Assembly (NCBI GenBank): GCA_030374805.1
Contig: JARGSG010000001.1
Coordinates: 1,364,001-1,428,000 of the forward strand
DNA from: Gracilaria gracilis
Lineage: Eukaryota; Rhodophyta; Florideophyceae; Gracilariales; Gracilariaceae
Reading direction: 5' to 3'
Length of the DNA: 64,000 bases
Part shown: positions 29,023 to 38,802 of the stretch, in pieces
How the letters are laid out: each line of letters opens with the position of its first letter
How positions within the stretch are numbered: position 1 is the first letter of the stretch
Notes under the pieces: model-generated
Seen by the model: the letters and a program-made list of their open reading frames with translations, nothing else
What the model was told of the DNA's origin: nothing
Database searches by the model: none
Position numbers and translations under genes: made by a program

Positions 29023-30225
29023 TTCTGGAATTCTGCCCGACAAAACGAATTTCTTGTCACATCCAGTGTCTGGATTCCAAACGTTCGAAAAGAGGAATGC
29101 TTGCGTACCGAAGAGAGGCGCCATTTGCACAGGGCAGCTTGACGTTCACAATATCTTGACGAAGGGAAGTAAGTTAAATATGTAGCCGAACGAATGCAAA
29201 GCGTGTATCCTTGTAATACTAGGATACACATTGTGCCGGAACCTTTTGTAAAGCTCAATTGTGTTCATGTCGATCCGCGTTCATGACTGTCACAAGAAGC
29301 TTGTTCGCGAAAGGACGTCAACCTAGTTGAGACTTTCGACAAAGGAATTTCCCTTTCCAGGTAAGGCTGTGCCATGGGAGGACAAATGATAGGGGTTTCT
29401 TTTACGAGCACAGGCCCTCCATCTTATTTCAAGAAAGATAGTGCTCCAGTCGGAGGCCGCATTATCGGGATCGGAGTGGTGAATGTAATCCGAAGAAAAA
29501 GGTCTTGTGGTTATTTAAGTCGCTGCATGTACAGTTATCTTGTCATTGAATCTACAAATGCATGCATCGACTAATGTGCTACAAGGGTAGTGCGATTCGG
29601 AATTTCCGGAGCGACTGAAATCGTTCTTCATCCATGTTTAGCGATCCAACAACGATGTAGGGATACAAGGTATACCGGCACCTATGGACAAGGCGTTTCG
29701 TACAGTATGATCCCGGCTAGGGATTTCACCACGTTCTTGCAAGCACGCGTTCTTGCGTCACGATCTCACGAGCAGTCAGGTAATTCGGTGTGCATCATGC
29801 TGACATCATGATGATCCGCTGTCGTCACAGCGTTAAAATGTGCCTTTTGCTTGAGATCGTTTTTTACGTCGTTTCTTCCTCGATTCTCTTGCGAACTTAA
29901 ACATCACCTGCACTCGATTTTCGCCAAAACGCACTTTGTTGTTGCTGGCCAGTTGCCGATCGTATCGTGACGTGACAGTATCCTTTTGGCAGGCCTTGTG
30001 GCTTCGAGACTTGAGTATCTTCGGTCGGAAACGGGGGTTCAAGTGATCGCGACCTAAAGACGAGCTAGAATTAGAATATCTCTATGCTTCGCAACTCCAA
30101 CCTACTTCGAAACACCGACACGCTTTGATGGTAACCTTTAGCTCGTGCACTTCACGAGCAAAGAAGCGTTAACTGCCCGGACAAGGACTTGTGTCTTATT
30201 TCTGACGTGAGTGATGGATGTACCG
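29023..30225. other. Intergenic region, no supported gene
   Basis: About 1.2 kb between convergent genes. A plus-strand frame at 29374-29574 and a very basic minus-strand frame at 29833-30042 are present, but neither has recognisable motifs or a clear ATG and splice context. Confidence 0.5.
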
Positions 30226-31002
30226 CTAACCCCCCCGCGCATTGCTACCTCCAGCGTCAGCACCAGGTCTCGAAAACGATAATATCGGACCACTCGAATC
30301 ACTCTCTGAATCTGATGAAATGTCATCATACGCTCTTATCCAGTCCATTGGAGCGGGAGGTGAGTTTTGGACGGGATGTGCAGGAGCTTTTTCAACTACA
30401 CGCTGCCTCTTTTTTCGCGAGGCGAGCGAACGAAATCCGGACGCGACGGCCTTTCTCACTTCGCCCGCAACACCGTCGATTTTTTCCTCCAGACCTTTGT
30501 TGTCCGGTTCCGTTTCTTCATGTTCGGAAGCCACCCTCTTTCTCTTAGCCGGTGAGGGTGGCTTAATTTGTTGACGGGCGTCATTCCCATCTCTTTGCTG
30601 AAGGGCGGTTCTAAGTGCTTGTTCCCTTCGCACGTCGCGAAGACGCCGTCCTTGAAGATCACGACAAGAGTCGAAGTTTGTGGTTTTCTTTGTGGCCGAG
30701 GACCCCTTGAGCAAGGCGCCAAAGCCACCCTTTCCTCCAGGCAGCGCGCGGCGAATAAAGAGCTGAACGAAGGCGGTGTGCTCACCTGGCCTCGTGATGA
30801 AACTTTCGGGACGAAGCAAGACACCTGACTGGCACAGGTAGAAAGACTGTGTGGGCAAGCCAGTAGCCGAGTTTATGGCGAAGGCTAGATCTCTGTGGTG
30901 CAAGGCATGACTGTGGTCGCCGATTCGAAGATTAACGGTGCCTGCGTGAGGAAGACCTGCGAGAAGCACGTTGACAGGAGCCATTGCGGAAGCTGTGAGC
31001 AA
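30226..31002 (-). CDS. SDE2: SDE2 homologue with ubiquitin-like propeptide and GG-KGG processing site
   Basis: Sde2 is made as a ubiquitin-fold precursor. Deubiquitinases cut after Gly-Gly, and the new Lys-starting fragment joins the spliceosome for excision of selected introns; in humans it also works in replication stress. The 258-residue protein has an N-terminal UBL-like domain (about 8-90, including FYLCQSGVLLRPES). The family signature follows: LPGGKGGFGALLKG, with the scissile Gly90-Lys91. Next is NFDSCRDLQGRRLRDVRREQ, matching the conserved CRDL.GRRLRDV motif. The remainder is charged, with a basic RKKRQRVVEK patch, and ends in Gly-Gly. The SAP domain of human SDE2 is not evident. Met7 (MAPVNVLL) is an alternative start. 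Confidence 0.92.
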   Translation of the reverse strand: MLTASAMAPVNVLLAGLPHAGTVNLRIGDHSHALHHRDLAFAINSATGLPTQSFYLCQSGVLLRPESFITRPGEHTAFVQLFIRRALPGGKGGFGALLKGSSATKKTTNFDSCRDLQGRRLRDVRREQALRTALQQRDGNDARQQIKPPSPAKRKRVASEHEETEPDNKGLEEKIDGVAGEVRKAVASGFRSLASRKKRQRVVEKAPAHPVQNSPPAPMDWIRAYDDISSDSESDSSGPILSFSRPGADAGGSNARGG

Positions 31003-32662
31003 AGCAAGAGGGTGCGCGAGTGTGAACGGGCGGCAAAGAACTCCAGCTCCGTTTGTATCTATCTGAGAGCGTGTGGCAGCCTAATGTGTAACTTGTAGGC
31101 GAAGGCTGCAGATAGTTTAGAGATTTTGGCGGGAGGAAGACCGAAATATTTCGTCAGAACTGCTCGGCGAAGTTCAGAATCACAACGTGCCGAGCGTCAC
31201 GCACGCTTCCGCATGTCTGCGCTTCCACCCCACACCACCATCGGATTCGAATCGGTCTGGGTCGCCTTTCATGGCACCACAAGGCGTTCCCGGCTCTCTG
31301 TCAGCAGTGCTTTACAGCCCTGCACACCACTACGTGTTCGCTCGCGAAATGCCAATCACAATTCACATCGACGAGCACTCCTTGCTTCGCCTCGCGTGTG
31401 TTTGGTGGAGAGAGGGAGGTGTCGCCCAGACCGTCAGCATCTCCCGAACGACAATAATGTCTGTGACGTGACAAGAGGGAATCAAACAGCAATCCAAACT
31501 CAGTTTGCCTCGGAGAGGTTCGCTTTCACTGCCCTCCTTCACTATGTTTTGAGTCACAAATATTGACGACCCCGCGAGAGGTTTAGAAGGGTTTGTCGAC
31601 ATTCTCACCAATCCCTTTCCTTTCTCACTTGCAGCTGACTGCTGAAGCTCAGGTTTTATGAATTGCATTTTGGCAAGCTTAGCCTTGGCGAGTGCTCGTG
31701 TGCACTATTTCAGACCACATTCTGGTCTAGATTCCAACGCTCTGCAACACATGAAAGGCATGATGAAAAGAGGTCTTCCAGGTGGACGTGATGCATGGCT
31801 GCAACCTTATCTCAGAAATTATTCGCCGAAGCACGATTTCTGTATACATTTCTGGTGACCTAGTTTAGACTCTAAACTTTAGAGACACAGAATCGTATTC
31901 CTGATTTCTTGTGACACATGGGTCTGATTTAATGCACAGTCGTAACTTTACACCGCTTTGTGCTGCTTCTCTTCACAACGGAACAATGCACAACATCTTC
32001 ACATTCTCTCGAGAGATGTTGTACATCCAGCTTGATTCCTAGGTTTCCCAAGAAGAAGGAATAGCGCATTCGGGTTTTCTGCGTTGACACCGTACAAACA
32101 TCAAGCGCTGAAGCCCAGGATAACAAACGATACTGGTGCTCTTCGGCAAACCGCTTTTGTTATCCTTAGACACTGATCGATTCTACGCGACCCCCCGTCT
32201 AGTTTCCACATGATAACCATTGTTGGAAACATGGAAGCCTAGGGGCGGACAGAGCATGAAGCTCCCGGCAGCCTTGGCGATTGCAAACGAGCTGAATACA
32301 TCTTATCGCCATTTGCATCTATACACTAGGGCAGTCCGCGGCAATGTCGTCAAAATCTTGCTTCGGCCAAATGTACAAACATCTCGTAAGCTTTATGTTC
32401 ATCGCGCTTTCAGGGTGTGGATGGGAATCGAAGATCGTCTCAACGTAGTGTACGAAAAACAAGCGAAATACGAACGTAGGGGCCGTTAGTAGCGTTTTGA
32501 GAACTTGACGTTTTCGGAGCAACCTAGACGTGATAGACGTGGGTACGCAAACAAGGTTGAGCTTAGGACGGCATGTCAACCAAGCATAAAAAAGCAAACG
32601 AACGGATGCGAATCCGAAAGATTCATTCTTCGACAGCTCGCTGTACCTCCACACTACGTATT

Positions 32663-32723
32663 AATTGAACCAGTGCATTTGTAAGAGAACATCATGTTCT
32701 CTTACAACTGCACTGCTTCAATT
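32663..32723. repeat. Large palindrome, 30-bp arms, 1-nt centre
   Basis: The centre is C32693. The inner 14 bp are perfect (TTGTAAGAGAACAT / ATGTTCTCTTACAA). Pairing continues outward through AGTGCA/TGCACT and AATTGAA/TTCAATT with about two mismatched positions. Confidence 0.9.
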
Positions 32724-32828
32724 ACACATGATGTGTTGTCGTAGAAGAATATCCCTCAAGTCAAACCGAAAACGAAAGCATTGTGATGAGCCAAAGGAAC
32801 GTAATCGTTCTCTTAGGCGAGCGAAGTA

Positions 32829-32855
32829 AGATCATGTAGCAATGCTACATGATCT
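32829..32855. repeat. Perfect palindrome, 13-bp arms, 1-nt centre
   Basis: AGATCATGTAGCA, a single A, then TGCTACATGATCT; no mismatch. Confidence 0.95.
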
Positions 32856-32972
32856 GTTCCTGTATGTTCGTATTCTATCTACGTTCGAGCGTTAGAGGGA
32901 TAGAGCATTTTATAATTTCATTGCCGTATCGCTCGTGGAGTGTTGTGAAGCCGGGAAAGCGTGGAGAGTGAT

Positions 32973-33041
32973 CGAGGGATGAAATCGATGTCTGTAAACG
33001 AGATGACTCATCTCGTTCACTGACATCCGTTTCATCCCTCG
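32973..33041. repeat. Foldback, 34-bp arms with about 4 mismatches, 1-nt centre
   Basis: Arms begin and end CGAGGGATGAAA / TTTCATCCCTCG and close on AACGAGATGA-C-TCATCTCGTT. It lies immediately upstream of a LINE 3' fragment. Confidence 0.9.
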
Positions 33042-33049
33042 ACTCAGAT

Positions 33050-33320
33050 GAAGAAAGCAAAAGCGGACAATGCGTTGCAATTGTGCTACAAACGCAAAGC
33101 GGGACTCTGAACACGTAGTGTTTCGCTGTGCTTTGAACAAGCGCTCGAGGAGGGCGCTCATGGCTGGAACACCGCAAGATGCAAAAACGTCCATTAAGTC
33201 TCTTATTAGATATGACCCTCTGAAGTTCTTGGCCTTTTTAAAAAGAGAGAGCTTCAGAGGAAGCTCTACTACAGTATCGGAATAAGGTACTATTGTCCAC
33301 AATAAAGAAGAAGAAGAAAA
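33050..33320 (+). mobile_element. 5'-truncated LINE 3' end, copy C
   Basis: An open frame reads RCNCATNAKRDSEHVVFRCA, LNKRSRRALM, then DPLKFLAFLKRESFRG. The Cys/His spacing (C-x-C ... H ... C followed by R..L) is typical of the zinc-knuckle end of LINE ORF2 proteins. A 9-position stem (33268-33276 with 33288-33296, 7 paired) encloses the loop TCGGAATAAGG. GTCCACAATAAAG and an (AAG)n/A-rich tail follow. It shares peptide motif, loop and tail with copies at 1.4, 41.2 and 44.4 kb. Confidence 0.7.
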
Positions 33321-33679
33321 AAGCAAACCGGGTTGAAACGGAAAAGGAGCTTGGGGTAGATGAGAGTGTGATAGTGGAACAGCGAAGAGTGCAAGAGTTT
33401 TTCACCAGAGACTCAAAACTGTACCGAAAGATATTGCAGTTTGCCGGAAGACAGTATTCTGATTCAAAGATAAGGGGGAAACCTTGAAGAATTGGACGAA
33501 GAAGTCGATCCGGTAGAGGCAATTACGAAGGTGCAGCAGAATGCCTCCCATTTCCGACGTGAGCGTTCGCAGACAATTCGCGAAGCAGGATTCCATTCAT
33601 GGCAACCATCGCCAGAACCATACGCACCATTCAGTGATGCAGTTATCATTGCATCGTCTTTAGTATGTGTAGGTCATTA
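33293..33679 (+). pseudogene. Interrupted coding-like stretch of unknown origin
   Basis: Directly after the LINE tail, one frame reads NRVETEKELGVDESVIVEQR and continues to QFAGRQYSDSKIRGKP, where it stops at 33485-33487. A second frame continues without a gap from 33485 (LEELDEEVDPVEAITKVQQN ... FHSWQPSPEPYAPFSDAV) to 33679. Both halves have ordinary protein-like composition. A single frameshift near 33485 would join them, so this may be a decayed gene or element segment. I recognise no family. Confidence 0.3.
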
Positions 33680-33758
33680 GTTTCTGCATCTGTACGAACT
33701 GAAAACGTTGAAAAGCGAAGGCTGTACTTGGCCATCTAACGAATCTTCATAACTACCT

Positions 33759-36700
33759 CTAGTATCCATGATTTAGCATCTCCCATGTTTGCAAGTCACT
33801 TTGCGCCGAGTCATTGGACATTCTATCCATCACTCGCCTGTGAATCTGTCTCAAATAGTTCACATAACTATACGGACTTGTGCCCTGGTCTTCTATCAAT
33901 AATGGGATCATGAACTTGGCCTCCCCACCTGCACCAGGGGCACTCCGTATAACTACTTGTGGTCTTGAAAGCCCACGTCGCTCCCCAACGATCCGCCCAA
34001 TGATTCTAGCAATCCGTTGTCCCTTCTCTCCAACATCTTTGGTGAGCGCAGCAGACCCAGCCGTTTCTGCTCGGATACACAATCGTCCCGGACCAATTTG
34101 CGCAATCACGTCTTCGGCTTCCTTCTTGTCTACTTGACTTCCGAGCCAGAGTACTATCTGCATTCCATTCTCTACCAATAGCATTCTATTATCACCCAAG
34201 GATTCGGCTCCAAGCGGTATCGTGTTTGGCAAAGCAATAGGCTCCTTCGACGGGTTTGTTGGTGTCGCAGCTTCACCCGCCGCCGCAGAAACCATGGGGT
34301 CTGAAGGAGGCGGCAGCGGAATTCCTGCCTTTTCATGCAGATTGGTAAGGTCCCACATTCGTGGGTAGCACAGAGCCGCAATCTCTGACACTTTTGCGCT
34401 ATTGATGAAGGACAACGTTGCGGCTCGTTCATCTACGGTCACGGCATCTGGTGCTTGCATTGACAAAGCCGCCTTGCGGAATGCAGCAGACTTCAGAAGC
34501 CCAAGCATCATCACCGGCAAAACCTTCAATGCTTCTGGCAAAATTAGCTGACCACTAAGGGAGGCAGTAGTACAATGCTTCCGATAGACATAAAACGCTT
34601 GAGCCGTCTTGTCAGTAAACGCTTCACCTGCCTTTGTGAAGCTTGTTCCTCCAATTAACACAGCTGAACTAGCTTTCTTCGCCAGATAAGCGGCAGTGGC
34701 ATCCACATCGGCGTGTCTGAACACTTCGGCCAATACAGTTGTCTTCTGAGCAAACATGGTATGGACGCGGATGCATCTCCTACCCAAAAAGTCAGTGTGT
34801 AGCACAGCGCACTGAACGCATGCGTCGTCGAAAAGAGAAGAAGAGCCACCACCATATCTGCTCCCACTTTTCTTGTCCTCCGCATTCAGCTTTGATGAGA
34901 CGGTAATCTCAAGCCCGACAGTAGAGGAAGCATCGAAAACCGGGCCTGCAACATCGTCGCCTCGCTGCGGTCTGCCGAAATGACCAATATATTCTCCCTT
35001 CACGTCGAGCCCAGGGGAAGTTCTAACTCTCAGCAACGCGTCAAACGCACGCGGTTCACTGGCTGCGACACACAGTGATCGATGCAATGACGCGCCATCA
35101 CGAATAGGATCAAACCCAGTGAACAAATGCATACGACCCCCACAAGCACGTGGAACTTTTCCAAGAGTAGCTGCATCAATGTATACCGAAGAAGGGGCTA
35201 GGAACAGATCAACGGATGCTTGCACGTCAGCGAGCTCACAACCCAATATATCATAATTGGGAATGGCCTCCTTAAGTAATCCCATTTCTCGATCTTCACC
35301 TCCGCCAATAGCTCCTCCACCGCGGCGTTCGAGCTTAGACACACCGGCAGTTGGAAGAGAACCAGCTACAACAAAAGCTTTCCCCCCACAGTCCTGAAAC
35401 GCTTGCTTAATAGCCTGCAGCGTAGATCCAAGAGAGCATTCAATAGGAACGGTGCTTGGATTGCCATTAGGCTGTTGCTGAGCACCGGAATTAAGCCCAT
35501 GCGCCTCAATGGCAGCGTCAACCGCAAACAAAGCTTGTTTTGGAGTCAGAAACAGAGCATCACCTCCAAGAGGAACAAAAGGATCCATGACATCCGGAAC
35601 GAATTGGGTGGTGACATTCTTTCCGTCCTCTGCGCCACGTGCATCAAAGAAGTGCAGCCCTTTGTCAAAGGTCATAATGGCAATACGCGCACCTTGGTTG
35701 CTTCCCGGCAGTAGATTTGAAGCGATGGCGGATTTAATGGACCTGATGGCAAAGGCGGCAAGTCCTGATGAAACAGAACCTGAAGACACATCAAGCGCAA
35801 AAATGTAGCAAGGAGGGCGAGGTTCACGAAGACAATAATCGGGCGAGCCAACTACGTAGTCAACAGATCCCAACCGCAGTTCATGGCGCTGATCAGCATC
35901 CATTCTTAGTCCGGTGGCCGGAGAGATCGGAGAGAAATGTTCAGTAGGAGTAGTATTGACATGAGTGCATAAATTACATTGGAATTGAGACCCACCGCTC
36001 GTGAACTTGAACCCTGGGTTCGCATAGCCATTACATCGTTCACACCGCAGCGGTCCCCCGATCTGCTTTGCGGAAAAGTCGACGACAGGCACAGGCATCT
36101 CACCTGGCTCGGGGTTAGCAAAAGGAGTCATCATGACAGCCAACGGCAGCGCGCTGAGAGACATAAGGCTAGGATCCGACGCAATTGCGTTGGTAGTAGG
36201 CCGCATAAAACGCAAACGTGCACTACCATCATCAACGGAGATAAAGTCAGCATTGGCTGTGGGAATGGAAGGAAAGGTAGATCCATCACCCACAAGCGAC
36301 ATGCCGCGATGGAAGTAGGAGCGTGGAGTGCCACAGGGGGGCTCGACCGAACATGGACGCGGCATCATAGAAGAATTGATCTGCTGTTGTGGCTGCTGCT
36401 GCTGCGCAGCAGGCGCAGGTCGTGCAGACGCGCCATACCCGGGCTGCGGTTGACTCCCAGCATAACCGGGCGGCAGCGGGCGCATCGCCATGGTGGCGGG
36501 ATTCGGGCGCATGTTGGGTGGGGTAGGACGCATTGTAGAAGGACGCATCGGCGCGGCCGGTGCGGCGGCAGATTGGACTTGTTGCGCGGGCGGCGGCGCG
36601 TACGGTGCGGCAGACGGACCGTTTGACACGCCATTGGGTTGTAGCGACATGGCCTGCATGCGCGATTGTAGCGGTTGCTGCGGCTGAGGCGATGGGCGCA

Positions 36701-37157
36701 TAGCTCCGTAGTGCGCTCCGGAAGATGGCACAGGCTGCTGCATACGAGGTGGCGCCTGCCGCATTGGCGGCACTTGCTGCCTTGGCGGCGTGTGTTGCAT
36801 CGGCGGTGCTTGTTGCATCGGCGGCGTCGGTCTCATTGACTGCGCCGGCACAGGTCTCATTGACGGCGCTGGCACGGGTCTCATCTGCGACGCCGGTTGC
36901 ATCGGCGGAGTCTGCTGCGTAGTCAGCGACTGCGGTGGCATCATGCGCTGTTGGACAGGCCGACCGGGCATCGGACGCGGCTGCTGCGGCTGCTGTGGCT
37001 GCTGCGGCGGGAGCTGCTGCGGCGCGGCGTGGAATTGTGCTCCAGGCGGAGCCATAGGTCCAGGTTGCTGCGGCGGCTGCTTCGGATCGCCGGGGCGGGC
37101 ATACTGAGGGCGCGGCGGCACATTGCGCGGCGGGTACGGGGCGCCAGGCGTCTGCAT
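33759..37157 (-). CDS. SEC24: SEC24, COPII coat cargo adaptor
   Basis: Sec24 pairs with Sec23 in the inner COPII coat and selects cargo leaving the ER. The 1132-residue single-exon protein has a long Pro/Gln-rich disordered N-terminus (1-270, many QQP/MRP/PPM repeats). The Sec24 zinc finger lies at Cys372-Cys397 (CERCNGYANPGFKF ... FQCNLC). The trunk (vWA-like) domain covers about 435-690 (CYIFALDVSSGSVSSGLAAF, ARIAIMTFDKGLHFF). A beta-sandwich and helical region follow. The C-terminal gelsolin-like domain covers about 990-1080 (NRMLLVENGMQIVLWLGSQV), and the end YSYVNYLRQIHRRVMDRM is typical of Sec24. All expected domains are present. It is head-to-head with QNG1, with only 329 nt between start codons. 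Confidence 0.97.
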   Translation of the reverse strand: MQTPGAPYPPRNVPPRPQYARPGDPKQPPQQPGPMAPPGAQFHAAPQQLPPQQPQQPQQPRPMPGRPVQQRMMPPQSLTTQQTPPMQPASQMRPVPAPSMRPVPAQSMRPTPPMQQAPPMQHTPPRQQVPPMRQAPPRMQQPVPSSGAHYGAMRPSPQPQQPLQSRMQAMSLQPNGVSNGPSAAPYAPPPAQQVQSAAAPAAPMRPSTMRPTPPNMRPNPATMAMRPLPPGYAGSQPQPGYGASARPAPAAQQQQPQQQINSSMMPRPCSVEPPCGTPRSYFHRGMSLVGDGSTFPSIPTANADFISVDDGSARLRFMRPTTNAIASDPSLMSLSALPLAVMMTPFANPEPGEMPVPVVDFSAKQIGGPLRCERCNGYANPGFKFTSGGSQFQCNLCTHVNTTPTEHFSPISPATGLRMDADQRHELRLGSVDYVVGSPDYCLREPRPPCYIFALDVSSGSVSSGLAAFAIRSIKSAIASNLLPGSNQGARIAIMTFDKGLHFFDARGAEDGKNVTTQFVPDVMDPFVPLGGDALFLTPKQALFAVDAAIEAHGLNSGAQQQPNGNPSTVPIECSLGSTLQAIKQAFQDCGGKAFVVAGSLPTAGVSKLERRGGGAIGGGEDREMGLLKEAIPNYDILGCELADVQASVDLFLAPSSVYIDAATLGKVPRACGGRMHLFTGFDPIRDGASLHRSLCVAASEPRAFDALLRVRTSPGLDVKGEYIGHFGRPQRGDDVAGPVFDASSTVGLEITVSSKLNAEDKKSGSRYGGGSSSLFDDACVQCAVLHTDFLGRRCIRVHTMFAQKTTVLAEVFRHADVDATAAYLAKKASSAVLIGGTSFTKAGEAFTDKTAQAFYVYRKHCTTASLSGQLILPEALKVLPVMMLGLLKSAAFRKAALSMQAPDAVTVDERAATLSFINSAKVSEIAALCYPRMWDLTNLHEKAGIPLPPPSDPMVSAAAGEAATPTNPSKEPIALPNTIPLGAESLGDNRMLLVENGMQIVLWLGSQVDKKEAEDVIAQIGPGRLCIRAETAGSAALTKDVGEKGQRIARIIGRIVGERRGLSRPQVVIRSAPGAGGEAKFMIPLLIEDQGTSPYSYVNYLRQIHRRVMDRMSNDSAQSDLQTWEMLNHGY

Positions 37158-37486
37158 GGTGCGGTGGGAGGCACGACGAAGGAGGTGGGCGGCTTGATCG
37201 CCGCGAAGCGCGCACTACGGCAATGGCGCTTTCGGGCTGGGTGTGGCGCATGCGCGGCTGCAGCCTGCGACGGCGCCTGACACGACGAAGGCCCGCGCTT
37301 GTTGATTGATGGCTGGCGCGCAAGCTGGCGCTGTCATTGGCTGTCACGCGCACTCTGTAATGCGGCAGTCTTTTGGACTCCTGCTGGCTTTGCTGCGCCC
37401 CCGTTGAGCCGCATCGCTCATACACATTATTATTATCACATCGTATCTACGGGAATCTGTCCCCGGCCGGCTCCCATCTCGCGTCA
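37158..37486. promoter_or_regulatory. Short bidirectional promoter region, SEC24 / QNG1
   Basis: Only 329 nt separate the two divergent start codons, so promoter elements are probably shared. An AT-rich TTATTATTATC stretch occurs at about 37427. No other motif is clear. Confidence 0.45.
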
Positions 37487-38668
37487 ATGGCTTCTCTTCC
37501 GAGCCAACTGGTCAGAGAAACGGCGTCCTACGTCGCCTCTCTGCCCAACTCGAATGTCTCAGTCGATGCAGCAGCCTGCAAGGCCGCCGCCTCCTTCCTT
37601 CACAACCTGATACCAGGCTCCAAGCGCTCTCCGCAGTCAGTGGCGGCCTCATGGTGCAATGCCAATGGACTGCACCCTTCCTCCCCCTCTCCACAAGCTC
37701 TAAAATGGTCAGTGCTCGTATCCAACGTCCCATGAATCATTCGTCACGCTAAGCTGCTGCTCACACCTCTCACATGCTCCGATAGGATTTTCACCATTGA
37801 TACTCTCAATTTTTGTTTCTGGACGCCTAGTGGCGCAGAACCGTTTACTGTGTTATACAAGAACAAATTGTATACTGGATATTGGGCTCTTTGTGCCGCG
37901 ATCAATAGGGCGATTGATGAGCAAATACCGATTACCGAGCCACAATTCATGAGCACAGTAGATCTACATACTCTTGAACATGTCTTCAGATCTACAACAA
38001 CCAGCACGATTCCTCTGCTTGAGGAAAGGGTGCGCGTATTGAACGAAGCTGGAGCTGTGCTTATACGCAACTTCAATTCCTCTGTTCATTCCCTCATTCA
38101 ACGTGCTAAAGGTAGCTCTCAGGAATTGATCTGCTTGCTCGTTTCCCATTTCAAATCATACGACGATTCTCTCTCATTCGATGCGCTTTCTGCATCCGAC
38201 GTGCATCAACTACCAGAACCCAACCAGGCTCAACCCTCACGATTCTATTTCTACAAGCGAGCGCAGATACTGGTTGCCGATATTTGGGCATGTTTTGCCG
38301 CAACAAACCAATATCAATTCCATGATATTCACCATCTTACGATGTTTGCTGATTATCGGGTTCCCCAAATTCTCGTTTGGCTGGGAGCATTGAAGTACAC
38401 TGAAGCTTTGATGAGCGATCTCAAGTCAGAGGTTGAAATTGTGTCTGGTAATCGACGAGAGGTTGAAATACGAGGCTGTTCAATTCATGCCGTTGAGCTA
38501 ATTCGAAGTGAGCTTCAACAGTTGCAGGCAAAGGAAGTCTCCGAGCACGACAACAGCGTAGAAATCAACTCGGTCCTCATTGACTTCCTGCTGTGGGACT
38601 ACGCGACTGACCACAAGGGCAAACTCCAACAAGTTCCGATACATCATGTTCGGTCTGTGTACTACTAG
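37487..38668 (+). CDS. QNG1: Queuosine salvage enzyme QNG1 (DUF2419, queuosine 5'-phosphate N-glycosylase; 2 exons)
   Basis: Qng1 releases queuine base from queuosine 5'-phosphate so that eukaryotes can reuse it for tRNA wobble modification. Exon 1 is 37487-37707 and exon 2 is 37786-38668, with a 78-nt GTCAGT...TAG intron, giving 367 residues. The splice creates KW|IFTIDTLNFCFW, where the family motif DTLNFCFW starts the conserved domain. Later signatures are FYKRAQILVADIW, LTMFADYRVPQILVWLG, REVEIRGCSIHAVELI, NSVLIDFLLWDYA and the end PIHHVRSVYY. These match human C9orf64/QNG1 along its whole length. It converges on the AAA ATPase gene, with 134 nt between stops. Confidence 0.93.
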
Positions 38669-38802
38669 CTGCAAGAGTTTCTATTTGAGAAAGAAAGCAG
38701 AAATAAAACGTTCCCTTTCATCCATGCTTGCAATGTGCGGTGCCATATCGTCTTTCAATTTCGTGTAGACGGAACATCCGTCCTCGCTCCAATCATCGAT
38801 GT

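Larger units (their letters stand above)
31003..33758. other. Gene-poor region with palindromes, LINE end and a broken reading frame
   Basis: About 2.75 kb without a supported gene. Contents are a 61-nt palindrome (32663-32723), a 27-nt perfect palindrome (32829-32855) and a 69-nt foldback (32973-33041). A LINE 3' end (33050-33320) and an interrupted coding-like stretch (33293-33679) follow; all are listed separately. Confidence 0.6.

Noticed and set aside
29374..29811. Two consecutive plus-strand frames (66 and 73 codons)
   Set aside because: Unknown composition-driven peptides with no splice sites that join them sensibly.
29833..30042. Very basic 69-codon minus-strand frame just downstream of SDE2
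   Set aside because: No ATG (TTG start), no recognised family, and no convincing exon upstream. Could be a small nuclear protein, but support is too weak.
31126..31566. 146-codon plus-strand frame upstream of SDE2
   Set aside because: Arg/Ser-rich translation without domain; probably promoter DNA.
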